In this document: positions 45,179 to 55,192 of the stretch, in pieces | Layout of the letters: each line of letters starts with the position of its first letter | Position numbering within the stretch: position 1 is the first letter of the stretch | Assembly: GCF_006376615.1 (NCBI RefSeq) | Contig: NZ_VEXQ01000004.1 | Coordinates: forward strand, 186,001-250,000 | Direction of reading: 5' to 3' | Origin: Buttiauxella sp. B2 | GTDB lineage: Bacteria; Pseudomonadota; Gammaproteobacteria; Enterobacterales; Enterobacteriaceae | DNA length: 64,000 bases | Notes under the pieces: model-generated | The model's input: the letters and a program-made list of their open reading frames with translations, nothing else | Told to the model about the DNA's origin: nothing | Database searches by the model: none | Made by a program: the position numbers and the translations under genes

Positions 45179-47299
45179 ATGAAAAAGGTCCTGTTTTGTT
45201 TACTGCTATTGGTCTTAGCGCCAATAGCGGTGCTTATCATTATTACGCCAATGGATAGCCAGAAGCAGTATATCTTTGGCTTTATTAGCCTCGCTATTCT
45301 GTTTGCTCTTGGTTTTAGCAAAAAGCACAGCGTGTCGATTATCATGATGGTGGTATCAGTATTGATGTCCACTCGTTATATTTATTTTCGCGCGACGCAA
45401 ACCCTGCACTTTAATTCTGAAATAGAAGCCATTCTTGGCGTAGGGTTGTTTTTAGCTGAACTGTATATCTGGGTTATTTTATTACTGAGTTATCTGCAAA
45501 CCGCTTTCCCGTTGAAAAGGGGAATTGTGCCGTTGCCGGACGATACCTCAACCTGGCCAACGGTGGATGTTTATATTCCCAGCTACAACGAAAGCCTCGA
45601 TGTGGTTCGCGATACCGTACTCGCCGCGCAATGTATCGACTATCCGCGTGATAAAATCAAAATCTACCTGCTTGATGACGGTAAGCGGCGCGAGTTTGCT
45701 GTATTTGCGGCGGACGTAGGTGTCGGATATATCACGCGAAATGATAACTCACATGCCAAAGCCGGTAACCTCAACCACGCCATGAAACTCACCAAAGGTG
45801 AGCTGATTTGCGTCTTTGACTGTGACCATGTTGCCACGCGTATTTTCCTGCAAGCGACCGTGGGTGCATTCCTGAAAGACCCGAAACTGGCGTTGTTACA
45901 AACCCCACACTACTTCTATTCGCCGGATCCTTTTGAGCGTAACTTATCGGCTGGGCGCAATATCCCTAACGAAGGTTCGTTGTTCTACGGCCCACTCCAG
46001 CAGGGTAACGATAACTGGAACGCGACGTTTTTCTGCGGTTCTTGTGCCGTGATTCGTCGTAGCGCACTTGAAGAAATCGGCGGCTTTGCTGTAGAAACCG
46101 TGACTGAGGATGCGCATACCGCGCTGAAAATGCAGCGCCTTGGCTGGAAATCTGCATTCCTGGATATCCCGCTGGCAGCAGGATTGGCGACTGAGCGCCT
46201 GGTACTACACGTGATTCAGCGTACTCGCTGGGCGCGCGGTATGACCCAAATATTCCGCATGGATAATCCGCTTTTTGGCCGTGGCCTGAAGTGGCAGCAA
46301 CGCTTGTGTTATCTCAGCGCGATGCTCTATTTCCAGTTTGCTTTGCCGCGAATCGCGTTCCTCACCGCCCCGCTGGCGTATTTGCTCTTCAACCTGAATA
46401 TCATTCACTCCTCGGCGAGCCTGATTTTTGCTTATGCGCTGCCGCATTTGCTGCTCACTATTTACCTGAACTCAAGAATGAACGGGCGTTATCGCTACAG
46501 TTTCTGGGGCGAGATATACGATATGGTGCTGGCGTTCCACCTGGTTTTACCGACGTTTATTACGATGCTGTTCCCAAAACGCGGCAAGTTCAACGTAACG
46601 GACAAAGGTGCATTGCTGAATGTGGGCTACTTCGATTTCAGCGTGGTGCGTCCTCACGTGATTATCGCGGTGTTGCTGGCAGTGGCGGTGATTGCCGGGA
46701 TTGTGCGTGCTTGTGCGCATGACTACTTTGGTGTCGACCCTAACGTTATCGCGTTGAACGTCGGTTGGGGGTTATACAGCCTGGTGTTCTTGCTGGCGGC
46801 AATTGCGGTAGCCCGTGAAACTCGTCAGACGCGTAAAACCATCCGTATTGATGTCGATGTTCCTGTGGTCATTCACTATGCCAGTGGTATTTCATCACGC
46901 AGCAATACGCTCGATTTATCAATGGGCGGTTGCCGAATTGCGGTGCCGGATGACCGACATCTCACCGATGAAATTGAAGAAATCGAACTGCAATTAAAAT
47001 CCGGCTCTATCAGCATTCCGGTGCAAGTTATTGCCAGTGACGAACAGGCCATTCGCCTGATGTTTGAAGAGATTCCACTGGACCGCCGCCGTGAACTGGT
47101 GCGTGTAGTACTGGCGCGTGCCGATGCCTGGATTCACCCACCGAAGCCACAAGATAACCCGTTCCGTTCAATACTTATCATCATTCGCTGTGTATTCGAT
47201 TTGTTCTGGCTGACATTCCAGTCGCGCCGTGAAAACCGTCGTTTGCGTAAGGAAGAAGCAAAGCGTATGGAAAGTGTCAGTGAGGACAACGTTGCATGA
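45179..47299 (+). CDS. bcsA: Cellulose synthase catalytic subunit BcsA (UDP-forming)
   Basis: A 706-residue inner-membrane glycosyltransferase family 2 enzyme that polymerises UDP-glucose to cellulose and moves it across the membrane. Catalytic motifs are LLDDGKRREF (Asp166-167), VFDCDH (DCD 214-216), TED (309-311) and QRTRW (347-351), set between membrane helices. The C-terminal PilZ domain that binds c-di-GMP has RETRQTR near 546 and LDLSMGG near 578. It is shorter than E. coli BcsA (872) at the N-terminus, as in Komagataeibacter-type synthases. It overlaps bcsB by four bases. Confidence 0.97.
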   Translation: MKKVLFCLLLLVLAPIAVLIIITPMDSQKQYIFGFISLAILFALGFSKKHSVSIIMMVVSVLMSTRYIYFRATQTLHFNSEIEAILGVGLFLAELYIWVILLLSYLQTAFPLKRGIVPLPDDTSTWPTVDVYIPSYNESLDVVRDTVLAAQCIDYPRDKIKIYLLDDGKRREFAVFAADVGVGYITRNDNSHAKAGNLNHAMKLTKGELICVFDCDHVATRIFLQATVGAFLKDPKLALLQTPHYFYSPDPFERNLSAGRNIPNEGSLFYGPLQQGNDNWNATFFCGSCAVIRRSALEEIGGFAVETVTEDAHTALKMQRLGWKSAFLDIPLAAGLATERLVLHVIQRTRWARGMTQIFRMDNPLFGRGLKWQQRLCYLSAMLYFQFALPRIAFLTAPLAYLLFNLNIIHSSASLIFAYALPHLLLTIYLNSRMNGRYRYSFWGEIYDMVLAFHLVLPTFITMLFPKRGKFNVTDKGALLNVGYFDFSVVRPHVIIAVLLAVAVIAGIVRACAHDYFGVDPNVIALNVGWGLYSLVFLLAAIAVARETRQTRKTIRIDVDVPVVIHYASGISSRSNTLDLSMGGCRIAVPDDRHLTDEIEEIELQLKSGSISIPVQVIASDEQAIRLMFEEIPLDRRRELVRVVLARADAWIHPPKPQDNPFRSILIIIRCVFDLFWLTFQSRRENRRLRKEEAKRMESVSEDNVA

Positions 47300-49689
47300 A
47301 ACGGATGACGTTTAAAGTTTGTCAGTTATTGCTCGCGTTAACGGTTTTAGCTTCACCGGTGATGGCTGAGGAGCCGACGACAGTGGAGTCGCTGCTGCCA
47401 ATAGATTTACCGGCTCCGGGGCAAGAAGCCGCAGCGTCGCAAGAGTCGATGCCAGCACCAGAAACCGCGCCGGTGCCCGACGAGACTCCAGCCCCTGTTC
47501 AGACGCCAGAGCCCGCTCCGGTATCACCATCGGTATTCACACCAGGGAACGTCAGCAGTATCACTGTGGCGCAAATGGGCCAGCCGCACGGCATTATGCT
47601 CAGTGGCGGGCAGTTGCAGGCGGGGATTGATTTTACGTTGCCAGGTGATCAGGTCATCACCAACGCGCAACTACTGCTGAATCTGAAAGTTTCTCCGGCA
47701 ATGGCGGCCCGAAATACGACATTGCAACTGATGATGAACGGCCAACCGTTGGGGACGGTTCCGTTGGGTTCCGCCGACAGCGATATCTCGAACTACCAGC
47801 TGGAAATCCCGGCGGCAATGGTGGTGTCGAGCAACAACATCAGCTTTAAAATTAACGATGGCGACGCGCTGCTGTGCCTGCGTGATCTGTCTGATAAATA
47901 CCAGGTCACTATCATGCCGGACACCCGGTTGGATCTGGAAGGGCAGCAGCTCAATATAGGCGCTGATCTCAGCCATTTCCCGCGGCCATTCTTTGACTCG
48001 ATGCAGATGACCCCCGCTTCTGTGGCGTTTGCCTTCCCGGCGAAAACGCTGCCAGAACAGGTGAGCGCTGCGGCATTGGTCGCGTCCTGGTTAGGTATTG
48101 AGGCGGATTATCGCGGTATCTCGTTTAATGCGTTGCATGACAAATTGCCGGAAAAAAACGGCATTCTGTTTGGCAAACCAGGTGATCAAATTGGCGGGCT
48201 TACTCTGCCACAAACGCAAAAGCCGATGCTGCAAATCATCGATAACCCAGGCAACCCGGTTTATAAATTGCTGTTGGTGGTCGGAAATTCAGACCAGCAA
48301 TTGCGAGCGGCGGCGTGGCGTTTAACTCAGGGCAAATTTGCCGGTCAAACCGCCAGTACTGCGGTAGAAAATCAGACAATCCCCGCGAGTAAGGCTTACG
48401 ACGCTCCACGCTGGATTTCGACTGAACGCCCGGTGCGTTTATCCGAACTGATGCGTCAAGACCAAAGTCTGACCGCAACCGGGATCTGGCACGCGCCGTT
48501 AAGTGTTGTTTTCCGTGCGGCTCCCGATTTGTTCCTGTGGGATGGTGACACGATCCCGGTAAAGATTGGCTATCGCTTCCCGACGGAAAACTGGATAGAC
48601 GAAGAGCACTCCTATCTTTCATTGACCCTCAACGGCACCTTCCTGAACAACCTGCCGGTGAACAAGCAGGGCGCTCTGGAAACGCTATGGCGGAAATTAG
48701 GTGGCGATGCGCGCCAGGAAAGTTACAACCTCGCGCTGGAGCCTTACATGATTTATGGCGACAACCAACTGTCACTGTATTTCAACATCGAAACCAAAGA
48801 ATCGGCACCGTGTAGCGTGCTGCTTAATAACAACATCAAGAGCCGTATCGACGAAAACTCCACCATTGATTTGAGCAAAACGCGCCACTTCTCGCTGTTG
48901 CCGAACCTGTCTTATTTCGTGGGTGCATCGTTCCCGTTCTCACGTTTCGCGGACTTTGCACATACCATTCTGCTGCTGCCGGAAAACCCAGGAGATGCGG
49001 AAATCAGCACTCTGCTGAATATGGCGGCACGTTCGGGTAATGCGACCGGCACCTCTTTGAATAACAACTCGGTGATGTTTGGTTTGCCAACGGGCGGTGC
49101 CAACCTGCAACGTCTTGAACAAAGCCACGTGCTAGCTGTTTCGACCATTAATCAAAATGCATTTAACCGGGCTCTACTGGCTCAATCCCCGTTTACCAGT
49201 AACGAGCATTCGTTCGGGGTTCGTGAGCGTTCAATCTGGGAAAAAATTCAGAATTGGATAGAGGGCGACTGGGGCTCGAAAGGGACTGCTGCTGACCGTT
49301 ACTTCTCGTCTAACGAAGCGTGGCGTGGGTTTGTCAGCTTCCGCTCGCAATGGAATCCGTCACGTGTGGTGGTGCTGGCCATTGGCAGTTCGGATGAGCA
49401 GCTCTCAAGGCTTCAAACGGACTTAAGTTTGGCGCGCATTAACGCCGGTATTCGTGGCGATGCGGCAATCATTACTGATGAAAACGGCGTGCGGAGTTTC
49501 CGCGTCGGCCAACAGTTCCCAAGCGGCCAAATGCCCTGGTACATGATGGTGGTCTGGTATGCCAACCAGCACTCTGCCTTGTTAGCTATTTTAGGTTTGT
49601 TGTTCGCCACAGTAATTGGCCTGAGTTTGTATGCCTTACTGAAAAAACGCGCACGTAAACGTCTTAATCCTCAGGATGATGGTAAGTAA
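47296..49689 (+). CDS. bcsB: Cellulose synthase periplasmic subunit BcsB
   Basis: A 797-residue subunit that guides the polymer through the periplasm and is tied to the membrane by one C-terminal helix (SALLAILGLLFATVIGLSLY). A signal peptide ends near PVMAEE. Residues 40-80 are a Pro/Glu-rich linker not needed for the fold. Two repeats of carbohydrate-binding and flavodoxin-like domains follow. The C-terminal basic tail KKRARKRL is cytoplasmic. It is required for BcsA activity and is translated with it by a four-base overlap. Confidence 0.94.
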   Translation: MKRMTFKVCQLLLALTVLASPVMAEEPTTVESLLPIDLPAPGQEAAASQESMPAPETAPVPDETPAPVQTPEPAPVSPSVFTPGNVSSITVAQMGQPHGIMLSGGQLQAGIDFTLPGDQVITNAQLLLNLKVSPAMAARNTTLQLMMNGQPLGTVPLGSADSDISNYQLEIPAAMVVSSNNISFKINDGDALLCLRDLSDKYQVTIMPDTRLDLEGQQLNIGADLSHFPRPFFDSMQMTPASVAFAFPAKTLPEQVSAAALVASWLGIEADYRGISFNALHDKLPEKNGILFGKPGDQIGGLTLPQTQKPMLQIIDNPGNPVYKLLLVVGNSDQQLRAAAWRLTQGKFAGQTASTAVENQTIPASKAYDAPRWISTERPVRLSELMRQDQSLTATGIWHAPLSVVFRAAPDLFLWDGDTIPVKIGYRFPTENWIDEEHSYLSLTLNGTFLNNLPVNKQGALETLWRKLGGDARQESYNLALEPYMIYGDNQLSLYFNIETKESAPCSVLLNNNIKSRIDENSTIDLSKTRHFSLLPNLSYFVGASFPFSRFADFAHTILLLPENPGDAEISTLLNMAARSGNATGTSLNNNSVMFGLPTGGANLQRLEQSHVLAVSTINQNAFNRALLAQSPFTSNEHSFGVRERSIWEKIQNWIEGDWGSKGTAADRYFSSNEAWRGFVSFRSQWNPSRVVVLAIGSSDEQLSRLQTDLSLARINAGIRGDAAIITDENGVRSFRVGQQFPSGQMPWYMMVVWYANQHSALLAILGLLFATVIGLSLYALLKKRARKRLNPQDDGK

Positions 49690-49701
49690 AGGTGGTGCTC
49701 A

Positions 49702-52700
49702 ATGAACCATAAAAATAAAACCGCCCGCCGTTTGTTAACTCTGTGCTTCTTTGGCGGCCTGACGTTCGGCGCGACGGCGGCAGATAACAATCCGGCGTTA
49801 AAAGCGTTGTTTGATCAGGCTAATTACTGGCACGAAAAGTCGCATGACGATCTGGCGAAAGAAGCGCTGCAAAAAGTACTGATGGTGGACGCCAATAACA
49901 CCCAGGCGTTGTACTTGATGGCGCTGTGGGCGCAGCAAGCCGGGGATATTAAAGGTGCTGCGCAGTGGCGTGAGCGACTTGCGGCGGTCTCGCCACAAGA
50001 TAACAATTTGCAGGCGCTGGATAACGCGAAACAAATTCAGCAGATTCCCCGCGGGCAGTTGGATTTGGCGCGCCAGCAGGCCCGAAGCGGCAATATCCCC
50101 GCGGCGCTCGCGACCTGGCGCAGTTTGTTTAATGGTGACCAGCCGCCGCCAAGCCTTGCGCCGGAATACTATCTGACAATGGCAGGCGATAAATCGCTGT
50201 ATCCACAAGCCGTGGAAGGTTTACGCCAGTACACTGCGCAAAATCCACAGGATAACGGTGGTCGCGTTGCGCTGGGTAAAGTGCTGACGTATCAGGAAGG
50301 CACTCGTCGTGAAGGTATGGACATCCTGCAAAATATGGCTAGCGGCAACCAGGATGCCGATAAAGCGTTGCGTCAGGCGCTGCTGTGGCTTGGCCCAACA
50401 GCAAGCGACGAACCGTATTATCAAACCTTCCTCCAGCGCCACCCAAAAGATACCGCGGTACAAGATTACTATCGTAAAAGTATTGGTGGTACGGCTAAAG
50501 GTGCAGGGTTTACCGCTCTTAACAGTGGCAATACGGATGCGGCAAAAAACCAGTTTGAACAAGTGCTGCAAACCAACCCGCAAGATGCCGATGCACTTGC
50601 CGGAATGGGCTATATCGCGCAGCGTAAGGGCGATTACACCGCAGCGGCAGAGTACCTGAACCGTGCGGCAAATCTTGGCGGTAACCAGTCTGATGAACGC
50701 AAACAGCAAGCCGATGACGCCGAGTTTTATGGCCAACTGGCGAGCGCACAGGCCGCATTCAAGCAGGGCAATATTAGCCAGGCACTGGCGCTTAGTGCGC
50801 CTCTGGCGCAGCAAAGTGGCGAACGCGGTACAGCGGCGAAATTATTCCGTGCCGATGTGCAGCGGCACAATAAAGATTACGCCGCCGCAGAACAGACTTT
50901 GCGCGGCATTCTGAACGAACAACCTAATAACGGTTCTGCGCGTGAAAACCTTTACTACGTGTTGCGCGAGCAGAACAAAACGGCTGAAGCGCAGGCGATG
51001 CTGCAAACTCTGCCAGCTAATTTGCAGGCGAAGCTACAGCCGCGTGTTTCAGGTGGAAATCCAGCCGACCCTGTGCGGCGACAAGCACAGCAGGCAGCGG
51101 AAAATGGCGATCCTCAGCGTGCTATCGCGATTTTGCAGCAAGGTGTGGCGCGCTATCCTTCCGACCCATGGTTGCGCCTCGATTTAGCACGGCAGCTACA
51201 AAAGCAGGGGAACAGTGCGCAAGCGAGTAACGTAATGGCCGCGTCTTTCCGGCCTAACGCGTCGAATACCGAACTGTATGCCGGTGCACTGTTTGCCAGC
51301 GAAAACAATGCCTGGCAGCAATCACAAACCTTGCTTTCGCGCATTCCAGCGTCCAGCCAAAATAGCGAGACGCGTGCGCTTGCGGCGCGTGTGAACTACA
51401 ACCTGCAAATGTCGGTCGCCGAACGCTATCTGGCGCAGGGTGATACTGTTGCTGCGGCTAACACATTAAAAGCGTTGGCAATGCGTCCACCGCAAAGCCC
51501 GGCAGATGCGGGAAAACTGGCAAAAATGCTGGCGCAAACCGGTGATGTCAGCACTGCGGTGACGATTGTGCGCGACAATATGCGCCGTGGTGTACAGGGC
51601 AATGCAGGTGATTATGGCGACCAAATTGCGGTACTTAATCAGGCCGGGCTTGGCAATGAAGCGCAGGCGTTTCTTGCCAACCCAGAATTGCAGACGCGCA
51701 GCACTGCCACCCAACTTGCCAGTATGCGCAACGGCTACGTGATCAACGAAGTCGATCAATTGCGTACGCAGGGAAATTACGCAGCGGCGTATGACAAACT
51801 GATCCGCGCGATGCAAAGCGACCCGCAAAACACCGACCTGATGTTTGCCATGGCTCGTTTGTATCAGTCCGGTAAAATGAACAAAGAAGCAGGCGTGGTT
51901 TACGACTACCTGATGACGCGTGACACACCGCAGCAGGATGCGCGTGCCGGTGCCATTGATGTGGCGCTCGCCAGCGGAAACGTGGATAAAGCGAAACAAC
52001 TGACTGCCGGATTGCGTAACGATGAAACACCGGATCGTTTGCTGTTATTGGCTCGTGTAGCGCAAGCCGATGGCAATCACCAGCAGGCGATGAGTTATTT
52101 GCGCACCGCTCGCGGTAAACTGCTTGGCCTGCAAGGAACTGGCGGCGGCATCGCACCAACGATAGGCGGTCTGGCATTGGCGGATAACCCGTTTACGCCG
52201 AAAACCTCCGTCGCCCCGCAAACCGCATCAAACTCGCTGTATGGCGAAGCGATGCCATGGCAAGTCGCGCAGCTGGCGCGTAATCCACAAACGGCACCTC
52301 CAGGCACCACGCGTACAGATTTGCCTGTCGAAACTGTGCAAGCAGGCACGCTGCGTCAGGTGGATAACATGATGGAGCAGCTAACCGAAAAAACGGCGAC
52401 CTGGGCGCAAGGTGCTGTGGCGGTGCGCGGGCGTGATGGCGAAAGCGGGCTGAGCAAACTTACCGAAATTAAATCGCCGTTGCAGTGGTCAACGGTGCCG
52501 TTTGGCGACTCTCGTTTAGATCTTAACGTCACGCCAATTAGTCTTAATGCGGGAAGCGCTTCTGACGAATCCAGCCGTCGATTTGGTACTGGCGCGTTGA
52601 TTCAGGGGCAGGTCGGCGAGGAGCTGTATAACGCTTCAACCACTACGCCGCCAGAACTGCCAAATATCGACAAAATCACCGTACCTTCTCAGGGCTCGCA

Positions 52701-53547
52701 AAGTGCAACGGGTGTCGAACTCGGCATGGCGCTTACGGGTGAACAGTACAAAGTGGATGTCGGTTCCACGCCGCTGGGTCAGGATTTGAATACCGTAGTC
52801 GGTGGTGTGCAGTGGTCGCCACAGCTAACCGATTACCTGAAATTAATTCTGACAGGTGAGCGTCGTGCTGTTGTCGATAGCCTGCTTTCTTATGTGGGTG
52901 TGGAAGATAAATTCAGCGGCAAGAAATGGGGACAGGTAACCAGGAACGGCGGTAGTGCGCAGCTAAGTTACGATAATGGCGATGCTGGTTTTTATGCTGG
53001 ATTCGGGTTGTATAACTACTTGGGCGAAAACGTGCCGAGCAACAACAACGTCAACGGTTCAGCGGGTGTTTATCTGCGCCCATACCACTTTGACGACCGC
53101 GAGCTGAAAACCGGCATCAGCATGAGTTACATGAACTTCTCGAAAAACCTTAGCTACTTCAGCTACGGGCAAGGTGGCTATTTCAGTCCGCAGGATTATA
53201 TCAGCGTCTCCTTCCCGGTGGATTACACACAGCAATTTGATAACTGGAAAATGTCGGTTGGCGCGTCGTTGGGTTATCAGTCTTATACCCAGGACGAGAG
53301 CCCGTACTTCCCTGGCGATTCGGGTTTGCAGTCGCAGCTTGAAGATTACGTCTCCCGCGGCTTTGCGAAAGAAGCCTGGTACAGCGGCAGTAGCCAAAAT
53401 GGCATGGGTTATAACCTGCGTGCCGCAGCCGATTACAAAGTTAACAAAGATATGACGATTGGTGGTCAGGTCGGTTACGACACCTTTGGTGATTACAACG
53501 AAAGTACCGCCCAGCTCTACTTCCGTTACTTGCTTGGGAATAATTAA
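49702..53547 (+). CDS. bcsC: Cellulose synthase outer-membrane export subunit BcsC
   Basis: A 1281-residue protein with a signal peptide (cleavage near FGATAADN), a long row of TPR helices (about 35-880) and a C-terminal beta-barrel of about 330 residues through which cellulose leaves the outer membrane. Typical TPR units include AAKNQFEQVLQTNPQDADAL and AGMGYIAQRKGDYTAAAEYL. The barrel ends YFRYLLGNN. It is somewhat longer than E. coli BcsC (about 1157). It follows bcsB by 12 bases and precedes bcsD by 2. Confidence 0.95.
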   Translation: MNHKNKTARRLLTLCFFGGLTFGATAADNNPALKALFDQANYWHEKSHDDLAKEALQKVLMVDANNTQALYLMALWAQQAGDIKGAAQWRERLAAVSPQDNNLQALDNAKQIQQIPRGQLDLARQQARSGNIPAALATWRSLFNGDQPPPSLAPEYYLTMAGDKSLYPQAVEGLRQYTAQNPQDNGGRVALGKVLTYQEGTRREGMDILQNMASGNQDADKALRQALLWLGPTASDEPYYQTFLQRHPKDTAVQDYYRKSIGGTAKGAGFTALNSGNTDAAKNQFEQVLQTNPQDADALAGMGYIAQRKGDYTAAAEYLNRAANLGGNQSDERKQQADDAEFYGQLASAQAAFKQGNISQALALSAPLAQQSGERGTAAKLFRADVQRHNKDYAAAEQTLRGILNEQPNNGSARENLYYVLREQNKTAEAQAMLQTLPANLQAKLQPRVSGGNPADPVRRQAQQAAENGDPQRAIAILQQGVARYPSDPWLRLDLARQLQKQGNSAQASNVMAASFRPNASNTELYAGALFASENNAWQQSQTLLSRIPASSQNSETRALAARVNYNLQMSVAERYLAQGDTVAAANTLKALAMRPPQSPADAGKLAKMLAQTGDVSTAVTIVRDNMRRGVQGNAGDYGDQIAVLNQAGLGNEAQAFLANPELQTRSTATQLASMRNGYVINEVDQLRTQGNYAAAYDKLIRAMQSDPQNTDLMFAMARLYQSGKMNKEAGVVYDYLMTRDTPQQDARAGAIDVALASGNVDKAKQLTAGLRNDETPDRLLLLARVAQADGNHQQAMSYLRTARGKLLGLQGTGGGIAPTIGGLALADNPFTPKTSVAPQTASNSLYGEAMPWQVAQLARNPQTAPPGTTRTDLPVETVQAGTLRQVDNMMEQLTEKTATWAQGAVAVRGRDGESGLSKLTEIKSPLQWSTVPFGDSRLDLNVTPISLNAGSASDESSRRFGTGALIQGQVGEELYNASTTTPPELPNIDKITVPSQGSQSATGVELGMALTGEQYKVDVGSTPLGQDLNTVVGGVQWSPQLTDYLKLILTGERRAVVDSLLSYVGVEDKFSGKKWGQVTRNGGSAQLSYDNGDAGFYAGFGLYNYLGENVPSNNNVNGSAGVYLRPYHFDDRELKTGISMSYMNFSKNLSYFSYGQGGYFSPQDYISVSFPVDYTQQFDNWKMSVGASLGYQSYTQDESPYFPGDSGLQSQLEDYVSRGFAKEAWYSGSSQNGMGYNLRAAADYKVNKDMTIGGQVGYDTFGDYNESTAQLYFRYLLGNN

Positions 53548-53549
53548 TC

Positions 53550-54017
53550 ATGAATGACGCGCAGCTTTTGCAATACTTTCAAAACCAGCAGACACAATCG
53601 GGTTGGTTCTCTCTGCTCCACATCATGATTGATAGCATGGTGCAAAATGCGGGCGAAGCGGAAAGCCGCCCGTTTCTGATACAAATGGGTGATACGTTGG
53701 CGGGGCGTAACCCATTAGCATTAGCGCGAACAGTGGGTGAACTCGAAGCACAGATAAATGTTCAGCTTGCCCGTTTCAACTGGGGCTATATTGATATCGA
53801 GGCCAGCGAAACGGCAATGCTGATTCGCCACATGGCCTTACCTGCTCCCGCTGAAGAAGCGCAGCAGGCTTCCTGGAATAATGCGTTCAGCGCGGTTCTG
53901 GAAGGAGTATACGCCCGTTGGTTACGCGATCAGGGCGGAAAACCGCATGTGTCGCTGTGGCGTGAATCTTCTGAGTCAGCAACAGTGGTACACTTTCGAT
54001 ATCAAAATAGTCGATGA
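53550..54017 (+). CDS. bcsD: Cellulose synthase subunit BcsD
   Basis: A 155-residue protein of the BcsD (AxcesD) family, which forms an octameric ring and helps arrange glucan chains into ordered ribbons in Komagataeibacter. Recognisable parts are QTQSGWFSLLHIMIDSMVQN, ESRPFLIQMGDTLAGRNPLA and the C-terminal HFRYQNSR. E. coli K-12 lacks it. It lies between bcsC and bcsZ, which together with bcsO marks a type I operon. Confidence 0.93.
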   Translation: MNDAQLLQYFQNQQTQSGWFSLLHIMIDSMVQNAGEAESRPFLIQMGDTLAGRNPLALARTVGELEAQINVQLARFNWGYIDIEASETAMLIRHMALPAPAEEAQQASWNNAFSAVLEGVYARWLRDQGGKPHVSLWRESSESATVVHFRYQNSR

Positions 54018-54026
54018 GGTGCTTCG

Positions 54027-55022
54027 ATGTGGCAGCGATGCAAAACGCTGATAGTGGCGGTGTTAGCCTTGGTCATCAGTCAGCAAGCGCTGGCTGATAG
54101 TGCGTGGGATAGCTATAAATCACGGTTTTTAATGCCTGATGGTCGAATCATCGACACCGGTAATAAAAACGTCAGCCACACCGAAGGCCAGGGCTTTGCC
54201 ATGATGATGGCAGTGGTCAACGACGATCGCGCCAGTTTCGATAAGATGTGGAACTGGACGCGAAAAACCCTGAAAAACCCCGAAAACGGCCTATTCTACT
54301 GGCGATATAACCCGGTCGAAGCGCAACCCATCACCGATAAAAATAACGCTGCCGACGGGGATACGTTTATCGCGTGGGCGTTGTTAAAAGCCGGGAACAA
54401 GTGGCAGAGCCAGGAATATCTCAACGAGTCAGACGCGATTACTAAGGCGCTGGTGGCGCATAACGTTGTCCGTTTTGCGGGCTATCAGGTGATGTTGCCT
54501 GGTGCTAATGGTTTTAATCGCAACAGCTATGTAAATCTCAATCCTTCCTATTTTATCTTCCCGGCCTGGCAGGATTTTGCTAATCGCAGCCATTTAATGG
54601 TGTGGCAAGAATTGATTAACGATGGGCAAAAATTGCTGGGGAAAATGCATTTTGGCGACCCGCAACTCCCTTCCGACTGGGTTTCTCTATATTCCGATGG
54701 GCGAACCGTTCCGGCTACGCAGTGGCCTGCGCGCTTTAGCTACGATGCGATTCGCGTTCCACTTTACGTGTATTGGTTTAACCACAGCAGCCCGGAGCTT
54801 GCAGTCTATAAAGCCTGGTGGGGGCGCTTTGCCCGTGACAAAACACCTGCCTGGGTGAACGTCACAACTGGTAACACCGCGTCGTACATGATGGCCGGCG
54901 GATTACTGGCGGTTCGGGATTTAATTCTGCAACCCGCGAACTTAGCGCAACCACAAATTACTGCGCAGGAAGACTACTATTCGGCGAGTTTGAAAATGCT
55001 GGTGGCGTTGTCGGTGAGGTGA
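54027..55022 (+). CDS. bcsZ: Periplasmic endo-1,4-beta-glucanase BcsZ (GH8)
   Basis: A 331-residue glycoside hydrolase of family 8 that trims cellulose during export. The signal peptide ends QQALADSAW. The catalytic acid is Glu53 in SHTEGQGFAMMM and the partner Asp240 is in RFSYDAIRVPLYVYW; NAADGDTFIAWALLKAG lines the cleft. E. coli BcsZ is 368 residues with the same motifs. It ends the bcs operon and is followed by a perfect hairpin. Confidence 0.95.
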   Translation: MWQRCKTLIVAVLALVISQQALADSAWDSYKSRFLMPDGRIIDTGNKNVSHTEGQGFAMMMAVVNDDRASFDKMWNWTRKTLKNPENGLFYWRYNPVEAQPITDKNNAADGDTFIAWALLKAGNKWQSQEYLNESDAITKALVAHNVVRFAGYQVMLPGANGFNRNSYVNLNPSYFIFPAWQDFANRSHLMVWQELINDGQKLLGKMHFGDPQLPSDWVSLYSDGRTVPATQWPARFSYDAIRVPLYVYWFNHSSPELAVYKAWWGRFARDKTPAWVNVTTGNTASYMMAGGLLAVRDLILQPANLAQPQITAQEDYYSASLKMLVALSVR

Positions 55023-55050
55023 TTTTTTGTTGCAGCCGATAGTCCTCTCA

Positions 55051-55078
55051 CATTCCCTCTCCATCAGGAGAGGGAATG
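55051..55078. repeat. CCCTCTCC-type hairpin downstream of bcsZ
   Basis: CATTCCCTCTCC (55051-55062) and GGAGAGGGAATG (55067-55078) are perfect 12-bp complements with loop ATCA. It is a member of the dispersed family and may mark the 3' end of the bcs mRNA. Confidence 0.75.
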
Positions 55079-55192
55079 GGCTACAGATTTCCCCCATTAA
55101 CAAGCCTCGACGCCTAAAACTCACCACAATGCAGTATAATCAGCCTGCACCAGAATACTTCTGGATAGTCACGGTAATTGCGGAGAGTAAGT

